From positions 2,127,001 through 2,191,000 of the forward strand of contig NZ_CP043051.1 of assembly GCF_008121495.1 (NCBI RefSeq): a stretch of DNA of 64,000 nucleotides, given 5' to 3'. This DNA is from Mediterraneibacter gnavus ATCC 29149. GTDB taxonomy: Bacteria > Bacillota > Clostridia > Lachnospirales > Lachnospiraceae. Positions 1-7,602 of the stretch are shown here, in pieces. The notes under the pieces were generated by a model. It searched no databases. It was given only the letters and a program-made list of their open reading frames with translations, and was not told the origin of the DNA. The translations under genes and the position numbers were made by a program. Numbering within the stretch: position 1 is the first letter of the stretch; every line of letters begins with the position of its first letter.

Positions 1-174
1 GTATTTATGAATTTCTCCGATTACGTTATCAATACCAACATGGAAATGCAGGTAGTGAAGTGGACAGACCACGACAACAACAAGATTAAGAATAAGTGCT
101 TAATGGTTGTGGACGGCAAAGTAGCTGACGCTGCGGGCATTATCTTAGTTAAAAAGGGCGTAACAGCAGTGTAA
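1..174 (+). CDS. Probable phage major capsid protein, C-terminal end (partial)
   Basis: The frame is open from the first base to a TAA at 172-174 and gives the last 57 residues of a protein that starts outside the window. The segment holds VFMNFSDYVINTN near its start and VVDGKVADAAG near its end. It lies directly before head fibre and connector genes, the place where the major capsid gene of HK97-like siphoviruses sits. The assignment rests mainly on gene order, because too little sequence is left to see a fold. It could also be a capsid accessory protein. Confidence 0.5.
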   Translation, partial: VFMNFSDYVINTNMEMQVVKWTDHDNNKIKNKCLMVVDGKVADAAGIILVKKGVTAV

Positions 175-190
175 GAAAGCGAGGCAGGCA

Positions 191-805
191 ATGAAAGGAC
201 ATTTAGACGTAAAGCAGTTGGAAAGCTATAATAAAGCAGATTTGCAGGAACTGGCAAAGCAGCTGGGCGTAGATGCAGAGGGAACAAAGAAAGAAATTGC
301 TGCACGCTGCGCAGCCGTCGAGGTAGACATACCAGACGACAGCGAGCTTACGGAAGAGGATAAAAAAGTAGCAGCCGAGGCAGCGGCAGAGGCAGCAGCC
401 AAAGCCGAAGAGGAAAAGGCAGCGGCAGAGGCGGCAGCCAAAGCCGAAGAGGAAAAGGCAGCGGCAGAGGCGGCAGCCAAAGCCGAAGAGGAAAAGGCAG
501 CGGCAGAGGCGGCAGCCAAAGCCGAAGAGGAAAAGGCAGCGGCAGAGGCGGCAGCCAAAGCCGAAGAGGAAAAGGCAGCGGCAGAGGCGGCAGCCAAAGC
601 CGAAGAGGAAAAGGCAGCGGCAGAGGCAGTAGCCAAAGCCGAGGAAGAAAAGAAAGCAGCAGGGCTGGTAAAAGTGAAAGCAAAGCGCCGTTTTCTTGAC
701 AAGGAATTAAACCAGATTAAGGATACGGGGGATATTTACACAGTAAGCAGAGAGCGTGCAGCAGTTCTGGAAGAGGCAGGCGTAGCAGTAGTAATGACAG
801 AGTAA
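191..805 (+). CDS. Phage structural protein with SAP/HeH-like N-terminus and Ala/Glu repeat stalk
   Basis: This 204-residue protein has three parts. Residues 1-40 resemble a short helix-extended-helix (SAP/Rho-N-like) motif (LDVKQLESYNKADLQELAKQL). Residues about 69-156 are a charged repeat of 13 residues (AAKAEEEKAAAEA) predicted to form a long helix or coiled coil. The last 45 residues (RRFLDKELNQ..., DIYTVSRERAAVLEEAGV) form a small conserved module seen in phage head genes. It follows the capsid end by 16 bases and is read with the head operon, so a capsid-associated or connector role is likely. The repeat number is expected to vary between relatives. I do not recognise a specific family for the whole protein. 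Confidence 0.75.
   Translation: MKGHLDVKQLESYNKADLQELAKQLGVDAEGTKKEIAARCAAVEVDIPDDSELTEEDKKVAAEAAAEAAAKAEEEKAAAEAAAKAEEEKAAAEAAAKAEEEKAAAEAAAKAEEEKAAAEAAAKAEEEKAAAEAAAKAEEEKAAAEAVAKAEEEKKAAGLVKVKAKRRFLDKELNQIKDTGDIYTVSRERAAVLEEAGVAVVMTE
395..658 (+). repeat. 39-bp tandem repeat array, about 6 near-perfect copies plus one degenerate copy
   Basis: Units start at 395, 434, 473, 512, 551, 590 and 629. Each full copy encodes AAKAEEEKAAAEA, and the first six are nearly identical at DNA level. The last unit is diverged (GTAGCC in place of GCAGCC, GAGGAAGAA in place of GAAGAGGAA). Near identity at synonymous positions indicates recent slippage or recombination rather than selection on protein alone. 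Confidence 0.95.
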
Positions 806-822
806 GAAAGAGGGTGCAGGCT

Positions 823-1173
823 ATGGCAGCAGATACCACAACATTAACCGAGAAGATGCGGGCGGCGCTGCGTATAAGCAGCACCAGTGAGAAAATCACA
901 GAGGAAATAAACGACTGTATAGCCGCCTGCAAAATGGATTTGCAGGACGTAGGCGTAAAGAAACTGGATGAAACAGACGCACTGATTATTAGGGCAATTA
1001 CCTTATACTGCAAGGCAGAGTTTGGCTATTCTGATAAATCAGAGCAGTTTTGGAAGTCTTACGAGTGCTTGAAAACTCATTTAAGCCTATCCAGTGAATA
1101 CACAGGCGGCGAAACGCCGGACAGTACAGACGACGAGGTAAACGAGGAAGATATCAAGAACTTATTCGGATAG
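823..1173 (+). CDS. Probable phage head-tail connector protein (gp6-like)
   Basis: This is a 116-residue acidic, mostly helical protein (MAADTTTLTEKMRAALRI..., LIIRAITLYCKAEFGYS). The pattern of a short helical domain with a Y-C-K-A-E-F-G-Y segment fits the HK97 gp6/Phage_connect_1 type connector family that follows the capsid gene. I chose ATG 823 because AAGAGG lies about 9 bases before it; the upstream GTG at 814 overlaps that ribosome binding site. The gene sits between the repeat-stalk protein and a fibre protein. The family call is an inference from size, composition and order. Confidence 0.6.
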   Translation: MAADTTTLTEKMRAALRISSTSEKITEEINDCIAACKMDLQDVGVKKLDETDALIIRAITLYCKAEFGYSDKSEQFWKSYECLKTHLSLSSEYTGGETPDSTDDEVNEEDIKNLFG

Positions 1174-1187
1174 GAGAAACAGACAGA

Positions 1188-1901
1188 ATGGCGATTAAAA
1201 GAGTAACTTATAATACGCTGTCTTATCTGGTAGCGGAAATTAAAGACCGCTACGCAGAGAAAAGCGCCATAGGAGCGCTGGGGGGGCTTGATAAGGTAGC
1301 GGTAGAAAATCTGGAAGACGATTTGAAAAAACTTATAAACGGCAAGGCAAATGCAGCCACCACGCTTGCGGGTTACGGCATCACAGACGGAATGACAGCA
1401 ACGGAGATAGCAAGCGCTATTTCCACGGCGATTGCTGGAACAGACCACTTAAGCCGTGTAATGGTAGACAGTACGGCAGATATTAACGTAGCGGCAGACG
1501 GTGCAGAAAAGAAAATCTACATGGTAAAGAATACCGACGGAGAGGCAGGAAACCTTTACAGTGAGTACATGGTAATTGACGGAAAGCTGGAAAAGGTAGG
1601 CGACTGGAAAGTAGACTTAAGCAGCTATGCCAAGACCACAGAAGTAACGGCAGCCATTGCAAATGCGCTGACAGCATACGCCAAGACCGCAGACGTTACT
1701 AAGGCAATCAATGCAGCAGTAGCGGGGCTTATCCAGCTGGACGACTTAAGCGTAGCGTCTACGGGGGCAGGCAATGTAGTAACGGGGCTTGCGTATGACA
1801 ACAAGACAGGAAAATTTACAGTAACCAAAGGACTTACTGCACTTACAGAGGCAGACTTTACAGAGATTACGCAGCAGGAAGTAAAAGCCATGTTTGCGTA
1901 A
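1188..1901 (+). CDS. Phage head/tail fibre-like structural protein
   Basis: This 237-residue protein has fibre character: a short N-terminal segment (MAIKRVTYNTLSYLVAEIKDRY), a TLAGYGITDGMT segment typical of phage fibre repeats, a beta-rich middle, and YAKTTEVTAAIANAL/YAKTADVTKAINAAV repeats (around residues 146 and 164). It is placed between head genes and head-completion genes, so it could be a capsid-attached fibre rather than a tail fibre. The start ATG 1188 follows AGGAGAAAC. A run of seven G (1280-1286) lies inside the coding sequence, a possible slippage point. The exact attachment site on the virion cannot be read from sequence. Confidence 0.65.
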   Translation: MAIKRVTYNTLSYLVAEIKDRYAEKSAIGALGGLDKVAVENLEDDLKKLINGKANAATTLAGYGITDGMTATEIASAISTAIAGTDHLSRVMVDSTADINVAADGAEKKIYMVKNTDGEAGNLYSEYMVIDGKLEKVGDWKVDLSSYAKTTEVTAAIANALTAYAKTADVTKAINAAVAGLIQLDDLSVASTGAGNVVTGLAYDNKTGKFTVTKGLTALTEADFTEITQQEVKAMFA

Positions 1902-1914
1902 GTGAGGTACTGGT

Positions 1915-2142
1915 ATGAGGTGGTTTAGCCTTGCCAGCTTAAAGGCGCTGGTATCAGAGATAACAGCCAGAGAAAACAGCAATATGCAGGCTGTAAATGA
2001 TACGTTTTCAGAAGTCTACGACAATATGGAAACGCTGGACGGGCGCATAGATGCTTTAGAGCATAAAACCGACGCTGCATATCTGGGTAACTGTTATTGC
2101 GGTAGCGTCTATTTGGGCTATGTGTCCGAAACGGACACCTAA
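1915..2142 (+). CDS. Small phage structural protein with C-terminal YLGN-type tag
   Basis: This 75-residue protein has a helical N-terminus (MRWFSLASLKALVSEITARE) with a coiled-coil-like stretch (FSEVYDNMETLDGRIDALEHK) and then a distinct end, AAYLGNCYCGSVYLGYV. The end resembles the C-terminus of the tail protein at 9655-10791 (LCYMGAAYM, GATYVGNSYL). The gene lies 13 bases after the fibre-like gene and 14 before the head-closure candidate. It may be a small trimeric or docking component of the fibre. I do not recognise a named family. Confidence 0.7.
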   Translation: MRWFSLASLKALVSEITARENSNMQAVNDTFSEVYDNMETLDGRIDALEHKTDAAYLGNCYCGSVYLGYVSETDT

Positions 2143-2156
2143 AGGAGTGGTAAAAA

Positions 2157-2480
2157 ATGGACTGGATAGACGAGATAACGCTAATAAGCGAGGTAAGCGG
2201 AGAAAACAGGGTAAATAAAAACGGCTTTTCAGTAAAGCCGGAAGAAAGCGCCCGCACTGTATTCTGTAATAAAAAATCAGTAGGGTACAGTGAATATTTT
2301 AAAAGCCAGCAGACAGGAAAGCTGGTAGAGGCAAAGTACGAGGTACATAAGGCAGATTATGGCGGCGAGGACGTAGTAGAAGTAAACGGGCGGCGCTATT
2401 TTGTGCTTAAGACCTACGACACAGGGACAGACACCATAGAGCTTACGCTTACAGATTTACGCCACAGAAACGAGGTGTAA
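2157..2480 (+). CDS. Probable phage head closure / head-tail joining protein
   Basis: This 107-residue beta-rich protein begins MDWIDEITLISEV and contains FVLKTYDTGTDTIELTLTDL near its end, the layout of SPP1 gp16/HK97 gp7-like head-closure proteins. It has a strong ribosome binding site (AAAGGAG at 2141-2147). It lies immediately before an HK97 gp10-type gene and a tail terminator, which is the usual order of head closure, neck protein and tail completion. The role is inferred from order and size. Confidence 0.6.
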   Translation: MDWIDEITLISEVSGENRVNKNGFSVKPEESARTVFCNKKSVGYSEYFKSQQTGKLVEAKYEVHKADYGGEDVVEVNGRRYFVLKTYDTGTDTIELTLTDLRHRNEV

Positions 2481-2482
2481 GC

Positions 2483-2914
2483 ATGGGAGAATTTAATACA
2501 GTTGGGCTGGAAGATATTATAGACGCTTTCGGCAGGAGAGAAACCGCCACGGTTGAGGCAGTACCGAAAATGCTTAAGGCTGGCGCAGATGTGCTGATAG
2601 AGGCACAGAAAGCAGAGGCACAGGCAATGGGACTGAACGAAACGGGCGGTTTTATCAATTCCATAAAAGCCACGGACGTAAAGGGCGACGATACGGAGAA
2701 ATACGTAGAGATATACCCGCAGGGACGGGCAGGGCATGGAAACGACAGGAAAGGAGATAAAAGCAAGGTGCGCTATGCAACAATCGGCTTTGTGGCAGAG
2801 TACGGCACAAGTAGCCACGCTGCACGCCCTTATATGACAGTGGCAAACGAAAAGGCGCACGAAAAGGTAGTAGAGGCACAGCGCAGTATATGGGAGAGTG
2901 AAACAGGCGAATGA
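2483..2914 (+). CDS. HK97 gp10-type tail completion/neck protein
   Basis: The 143-residue product carries the family signature IGFVAEYGTSSHAARPYM at residues about 100-117, followed by a helical tail. HK97 gp10-type proteins act at the head-tail interface of siphoviruses. It starts 2 bases after the previous stop and its own TGA overlaps the next ATG (ATGA, 2911-2914), so translation is coupled. Family assignment is good; the precise structural position is by analogy. Confidence 0.8.
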   Translation: MGEFNTVGLEDIIDAFGRRETATVEAVPKMLKAGADVLIEAQKAEAQAMGLNETGGFINSIKATDVKGDDTEKYVEIYPQGRAGHGNDRKGDKSKVRYATIGFVAEYGTSSHAARPYMTVANEKAHEKVVEAQRSIWESETGE

Positions 2915-3237
2915 GTATACAGGAGATTTTAGAAAGCGCAGGGTTGCCAGCCCAGAGAGGCGTTTACACTGGACGGGATAAGCCAGACGCATATTATACG
3001 TTTCTGCGGCTGCTGGGTACGCCTGCGGTAAATGCAGACGACGAAGAGAAAGAGCGCAGGGAAATGTATAGAGTTACGCTTTTCCATAAGGGCGATTTTG
3101 AGGCGCAGCTTGATAAGACAAAAGAGGTATTGAAAGCAGCAGGCGTTTATATCAACAGCATAGACGCAGAAAGCTACGAAACAGAAACGGGGTACTGGTT
3201 AGTACCTATCACAGTCGAGATTTTGAAAGAGGAGTGA
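2911..3237 (+). CDS. Probable phage tail terminator protein
   Basis: This 108-residue alpha/beta protein (MSIQEILESAGLPAQRGVYTG..., YRVTLFHKGDF, GYWLVPITVEI) matches the size and position of lambda gpU/SPP1 gp17-like tail terminators, which cap the tail tube and join it to the neck. It overlaps the previous gene by 4 bases and is followed 7 bases later by the tail tube gene. The family call depends on synteny more than on motifs. Confidence 0.65.
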   Translation: MSIQEILESAGLPAQRGVYTGRDKPDAYYTFLRLLGTPAVNADDEEKERREMYRVTLFHKGDFEAQLDKTKEVLKAAGVYINSIDAESYETETGYWLVPITVEILKEE

Positions 3238-3244
3238 TTAAACA

Positions 3245-3808
3245 ATGACACTGGGACTGAAAGATTTATATTACGCCGTATGCACAGAGGCAGACGGAGC
3301 AGAGAGCTACGGGACACCTAAGAAAATGGCAGAGGCAATGAGCGCCGATTTGTCCGTAAAGACAGCAGACGGCAGTTTGTATGCAGACGATACATTAAGC
3401 GAGAGCGTTACGGAGTTTGCAAGCGGAACACTTAAGCTGGGAATTAAAGATCTTACGCCGGAAGTGCTGGCAGAGCTGCTGGGGCAGGCAGTAGATAAGA
3501 ATAGCGTAGTATGGGCGGGAAAAGAGGACGAGCCGCCGTACGTTGCTGTAGGGTTCAGAGCTAAGAAAACGGGCGGTAAATACCGTTACGTATGGCTGCT
3601 TAAAGCAAAATTTAAAGTGCCGTCTGAAAAGTACGAAACAAAGGGCGAGAGCATCAAGTTTAACACGCCGGATATTGAGGCATCTTTTACAACGAGAAAG
3701 AAAGATAATTTGTGGAAAGCTGATTTTGTGGGAACAGAGGAAAGCGCAGCGGCTAAGACGTGGTTTACAGCAGTGCCGGAAAAGGCAGCAGCAATGGAAA
3801 GTGTATAA
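3245..3808 (+). CDS. Phage major tail (tube) protein, phi13-like
   Basis: The 187-residue protein starts MTLGLKDLYYAVCTE and contains TLKLGIKDLTPEVLAELLG and RYVWLLKAKFKVPSEKYETK, features of the phi13-type major tail protein family of Gram-positive siphoviruses. It forms the tail tube. It lies between the tail terminator and the tail chaperones, as expected. The ribosome binding site (GAGGAG upstream of 3245) is good. Confidence 0.85.
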   Translation: MTLGLKDLYYAVCTEADGAESYGTPKKMAEAMSADLSVKTADGSLYADDTLSESVTEFASGTLKLGIKDLTPEVLAELLGQAVDKNSVVWAGKEDEPPYVAVGFRAKKTGGKYRYVWLLKAKFKVPSEKYETKGESIKFNTPDIEASFTTRKKDNLWKADFVGTEESAAAKTWFTAVPEKAAAMESV

Positions 3809-3857
3809 AACAGGAAAGGAGAGAGGCGTAGCATGGGCTGCGCCTTAATTTTATATC

Positions 3858-4262
3858 ATGGGAGCATTAAAGAGCGGGGCTTTTCCCGTAGAGCTGAACG
3901 GCAAAGAATATGGTTTACTTTTTTCACTGAACGCATTAGACGAAGTACAGGAAAAGTTTGGGAGCTACGACAAATTAAGTGAGGTATTCAATAAAGATAA
4001 CCCAAACCTTTTTAAAGATACAAGGTGGTTACTTACGCTGCTTATTAACGAGGCACTTTTAGCAGAGGACGAAAACGCACAGCTACTGGAAGAGAAGAGG
4101 GTAGGCAGACTGATACACGCAGGAAATTTGCAGGAAGTACAGAACGCTATTTTTAAATCGTTCTACAGAGGAACAGCGGGAGACAACAGAGACGCAGAGA
4201 ACGAAAACGACGGAGAAGAAACAACAGAAGAGGGAAACAGGGAAGCCGTGCAGGAAAATTAG
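3858..4262 (+). CDS. Tail assembly chaperone G (short form)
   Basis: This 134-residue protein has an N-terminal beta segment (AFPVELNGKEYGLLFSLNALDEVQEKFG), a helical body and a highly acidic tail (ENENDGEETTEEG). Size and position before the tape measure fit the gpG-type tail chaperone of siphoviruses, which coats the tape measure during tail assembly. A slippery heptamer lies near its 3' end, so a fraction of ribosomes should make the longer GT product. ATG 3858 was chosen because the protein then starts at a typical chaperone N-terminus. The best visible purine-rich stretch (GAGAGG) is further upstream, so initiation may be weak. Confidence 0.8.
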   Translation: MGALKSGAFPVELNGKEYGLLFSLNALDEVQEKFGSYDKLSEVFNKDNPNLFKDTRWLLTLLINEALLAEDENAQLLEEKRVGRLIHAGNLQEVQNAIFKSFYRGTAGDNRDAENENDGEETTEEGNREAVQEN

Positions 4263-4465
4263 ATACTGCACGGCTTTTGTATATTGCAGTAGTGCTTTTG
4301 AGATACAGGGAACGTGAGGCGTGGAGAAAAACACCATACCAGATAACGACACTGTTTAAATATCACAAGGAATATAACCCGCACATTTTCCGACAGGAAC
4401 AGGCGGGAACACCAGCAGCTACAGAAAACATGGACGATATAGACATAGCGTTAGGAGGCTTTTAA
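3858..4465 (+). CDS. Tail assembly chaperone GT, made by -1 frameshifting
   Basis: Reading the G frame to 4238 and then slipping back one base gives a 202-residue fusion. The 0-frame part ends at the slippery site; the -1 frame stays open through the G stop codon and runs to TAA 4463-4465. The T part contains YREREAWRKTPYQITTLFKY and ends MDDIDIALGGF just 2 bases before the tape measure ATG. Siphoviruses commonly make G and GT in this way, with the T domain recruiting tail tube subunits. The downstream ORF has no start codon with a ribosome binding site of its own, which supports the fusion. Confidence 0.75.
4232..4238 (+). promoter_or_regulatory. Programmed -1 frameshift slippery heptamer GGGAAAC
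   Basis: The heptamer is G GGA AAC in the phase of the chaperone gene (codons GAG GGA AAC), the same form as the lambda G-T site GGGAAAG. After slippage the next codon is CAG at 4238 and the frame is open for 75 residues. Confidence 0.8.
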
Positions 4466-4467
4466 TT

Positions 4468-7400
4468 ATGGCAGATAAGACGCAGAACGTCAAAACAAGG
4501 TTAAGTTTTGACGGAGAGGCAGAGTATAAAGCAGCCTGCAAGGAAATTAACAGCACCCTTAAAGTACTTAATTCTGAAATGAAACTTGTAACGGCTGAAT
4601 ATAAGGACAATGCAAGCAGCGTAGATGCGCTGAAAGCAAAGCAGACGGTACTACAGAAAACATACGACGAGCAGGCAAAAAAGGTAAAAGAAACCGAGGC
4701 GGCTTTAGAAAAATGTCGAAAGGCAACAGGAGACAATAGCGAAGAAAGTAAAAAACTTGAAACCCAGTTAAATTACCAGAAAGCAGCGCTTGTAAAGACA
4801 GAGCAGGAATTAGGCAAAACGACTGACGAAATGGAAAAAGCAGAAAAAGCCGCTGACGAAATGGGAAAGGAAATAAAAGACAGCGGGGAACAGGCAGACG
4901 ACGCAAAGGGAAAATTTTCTGGATTTACAAGCGTGCTAAGCGGAATGGGTACAGCGCTTAAAGCAGCAGCAGCGGCGACGGCGGCAGCAGTTGCGGGAGC
5001 GGCAACAGCCATAGGAGCGCTTACCACAAAAGCGATAGAGGGATACGCAGCACAGGAACAGCTTGTAGGCGGTGTAGAAACTCTTTTCAAAACGTCGTCT
5101 GATACGGTTGTTGGTTATGCAAACGACGCATATAAAACAGCCGGAATGTCTGCAAATGAGTACATGGAAACAGTTACCAGCTTTTCAGCGTCACTGCTTG
5201 CCAGTATGAATAATGATACGGCAGCGGCGGCAGAAAAGGCAAACGTGGCAATTACGGATATGTCAGACAATGCAAATAAAATGGGTACTGATATATCGCT
5301 TATACAGAACGCCTATAACGGTTTTGCAAAGCAGAATTATACCATGCTGGATAACTTAAAACTGGGATATGGCGGTACAAAAGAGGAAATGCAGCGACTG
5401 CTTGATGATGCAAGCAAGCTATCCGGCATTAAGTATGATATTTCATCATATTCAGACGTTGTAGACGCTATTCACGTCGTACAGACGGAAATGGGCATAA
5501 CAGGGACAACGGCAAAAGAGGCAAGTACAACAATAGAGGGTTCGGTTAGTTCTATGAGTTCAGCGTGGGACAACTGGGTAGCTGGAATGGCAGACAGCGA
5601 GGCGAATTTCTCACAGCTTACAAGCAATCTGGTAGACAGTATTGTAACAGTGGTAGGGAATATAGCACCGAGGGTAATAGAAACAGTGCCGAGGCTGGTA
5701 AGCGGACTGGGAGAAATCGTAGAGCAGCTTGCAACGTATATACCACAGGTTATACAGGAGTTATTACCGCCTTTAATGAGCGGCGTACAGGACTTGCTTA
5801 ATACGCTGGTTGGAATGCTGCCGGAAATGATAAGCATAATCGGGCAGATTATACCGACAATCATAGATACGCTGCTTACTATATTACCGCAGCTTTTAGA
5901 GGCAGGCGTACAGATTATTACGGAATTGGCGCAAGGTATCGCACAAGCGTTACCTACATTGCTGCCAACAATCGTAACGGTGGTTACGAACATTGTAACC
6001 ATGCTGATAGAAAATATACCGTTGCTGATTACAGCAGCATTACAGCTGCTTACGGGGCTGGCACAGGGGCTGGTAGCAGCGCTGCCCGTTCTGATTGAGG
6101 CACTGCCGGAAATCATAACGGCTATCATAAATGCACTGGTTGAGGGCATACCGCTTATTATCGAAAGTGCGGGCGATATTATAGTTGCATTGATCGACGG
6201 AATCATAGATGCAATACCGCTTTTAATCGCAGCCATACCGCAGATTATAGCAGCCATTGTAACAGGGCTGATTACGGGGCTACCTAAGATTTTGACGGCG
6301 GCAGGCAAGCTGGTAACGACAATCATAAATAAAATAAAAGAGCTACCTACTCTGATACCGCAGGCAATCGCTGCGGGCGTTGAGAAAATAGCAGAGTGGG
6401 GCACAAATATGCAGGAAAAAGGCGGCACAGTTATAACAGATTTTGTAACGAAAGTTATAGATATCGTTAAGGAACTGCCGCAGAAAATCTGGAACAGTAT
6501 AGTAAGCGCAGTAACCAGAGTGGCTACGTGGGGCGCAAATATGCAGACCAAAGCCAAAGAAGTAATGAACACAATGCTTACGAACATTGTAACGATTGTG
6601 AAAGAAACGCCTACTAAAATCTGGAACAGCATAGTAGGGGCAGTAACCAGAGTGGCTACGTGGGGCAACAATATGCTTACGAAAGCCAAAGAGGTAATGA
6701 ATGCCATGGTAACAGGCGTTATTACGATCGTTAAGGAACTGCCGCAGAAAATCTGGAACAGCATAGTAGGGGCAGTAACCAGAGTGGCTACGTGGGGCAA
6801 CAATATGCTTACGAAAGCCAAAGAGGTAATGAATGCCATGGTAACAGGCGTTATTACGATCGTTAAGGAACTGCCGCAGAAAATCTGGAACAGCATAGTA
6901 GGGGCAGTAACCAGAGTGGCTACGTGGGGCAACAATATGCTTACGAAAGCCAAAGAGGTAATGAATGCCATGGTAACGGGCATTGTTACGATTGTTAAGG
7001 AAATACCGCAAAAGATTTATAACAGCATTTCTGGTGCAATTACCAAAGTGGCTACATGGGGTACAGAAGTAAAGAACAAAGCCGTAGAGGGCATGAAAAA
7101 TGTAATTACTGGAATAACAGACGTATTTAAGAATATTGGCAGTACGTTTGCTGGGTTCGGTAAAAACATGGTAGAGGGCATCTGGAACGGCATAAACGGA
7201 GCTACGCAGTGGATAAAGGACAAAATAAGCGGCTGGGTAGGCAATGTTACCGACTTCCTTAAGGATTTATTTGGAATTGCCAGCCCGTCTAAGCTGATGC
7301 GTGACGAAATCGGCGTATATCTGGCGCAGGGTATCGGCGTTGGCTTTTCTAATGAAATCGGCGGCGTTAAGAAAATGATTGAGGACAGCGTACCGCAGGA

Positions 7401-7599
7401 GTTTGACGTAGACGCAAAGGTAAATGTAGGCAATGAATTTAAGTATGATAACGACGACAAAAAGCCAAAGCCGAGAGGTGGCGGCAGTGCAGCAGGCGGC
7501 GTAGTTGTCAATCAGTATATTTATGCGAATACCACGGACTATGCAAAACAGCAGAAAGAGGCAGCCCGACAGTTCAGAATGATAGCAAGGACGGTGTAA
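4468..7599 (+). CDS. Phage tail tape measure protein
   Basis: The 1043-residue product sets tail length and is probably carried into the host during DNA entry. Residues 1-150 are coiled coil. An Ala-rich hydrophobic segment lies around 165-190, followed by a GYAAQEQLVGGVETLFKTS region typical of tape measures. Residues about 395-625 are strongly hydrophobic repeated helices (for example LPEIITAIINALVEGIPLII). Five 44-residue repeats with the core QKIWNSIVGAVTRVATWG follow (about 665-884). The C-terminus has GIASPSKLMRDEIGVYLAQGI, a widely conserved tape measure ending. At about 3.1 kb it predicts a tail in the 150-nm range by the usual rule of thumb; that figure is my inference. Confidence 0.95.
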   Translation: MADKTQNVKTRLSFDGEAEYKAACKEINSTLKVLNSEMKLVTAEYKDNASSVDALKAKQTVLQKTYDEQAKKVKETEAALEKCRKATGDNSEESKKLETQLNYQKAALVKTEQELGKTTDEMEKAEKAADEMGKEIKDSGEQADDAKGKFSGFTSVLSGMGTALKAAAAATAAAVAGAATAIGALTTKAIEGYAAQEQLVGGVETLFKTSSDTVVGYANDAYKTAGMSANEYMETVTSFSASLLASMNNDTAAAAEKANVAITDMSDNANKMGTDISLIQNAYNGFAKQNYTMLDNLKLGYGGTKEEMQRLLDDASKLSGIKYDISSYSDVVDAIHVVQTEMGITGTTAKEASTTIEGSVSSMSSAWDNWVAGMADSEANFSQLTSNLVDSIVTVVGNIAPRVIETVPRLVSGLGEIVEQLATYIPQVIQELLPPLMSGVQDLLNTLVGMLPEMISIIGQIIPTIIDTLLTILPQLLEAGVQIITELAQGIAQALPTLLPTIVTVVTNIVTMLIENIPLLITAALQLLTGLAQGLVAALPVLIEALPEIITAIINALVEGIPLIIESAGDIIVALIDGIIDAIPLLIAAIPQIIAAIVTGLITGLPKILTAAGKLVTTIINKIKELPTLIPQAIAAGVEKIAEWGTNMQEKGGTVITDFVTKVIDIVKELPQKIWNSIVSAVTRVATWGANMQTKAKEVMNTMLTNIVTIVKETPTKIWNSIVGAVTRVATWGNNMLTKAKEVMNAMVTGVITIVKELPQKIWNSIVGAVTRVATWGNNMLTKAKEVMNAMVTGVITIVKELPQKIWNSIVGAVTRVATWGNNMLTKAKEVMNAMVTGIVTIVKEIPQKIYNSISGAITKVATWGTEVKNKAVEGMKNVITGITDVFKNIGSTFAGFGKNMVEGIWNGINGATQWIKDKISGWVGNVTDFLKDLFGIASPSKLMRDEIGVYLAQGIGVGFSNEIGGVKKMIEDSVPQEFDVDAKVNVGNEFKYDNDDKKPKPRGGGSAAGGVVVNQYIYANTTDYAKQQKEAARQFRMIARTV
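6460..7119 (+). repeat. Five tandem 132-bp repeats within the tape measure gene
   Basis: Units start at 6460, 6592, 6724, 6856 and 6988, each 132 bp (44 codons). Units 2 to 4 are nearly identical at DNA level; units 1 and 5 are diverged. All keep the reading frame, so a gain or loss of a unit changes predicted tail length in a fixed step. Confidence 0.95.
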
Positions 7600-7602
7600 C
7601 AC

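Noticed and set aside
226-702. Minus-strand Ala/Ser-repeat frames over the 39-bp repeats
   Set aside because: They are reverse shadows of the Ala/Glu repeats of the + strand gene, which has a ribosome binding site and fits the operon.
4277-4465. Independent 62-residue gene before the tape measure
   Set aside because: It has only a TTG start without ribosome binding site; the frame continues upstream and joins the chaperone at GGGAAAC.
5472-6983. 503-residue open frame on the minus strand inside the tape measure gene
   Set aside because: It mirrors the repeated hydrophobic codons of the tape measure (Ile/Val/Thr repeats), has no ribosome binding site and contradicts the clear + strand tail operon.
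6460-7119. CRISPR-like spaced repeats
   Set aside because: The units are 132-bp in-frame coding repeats without unique spacers.
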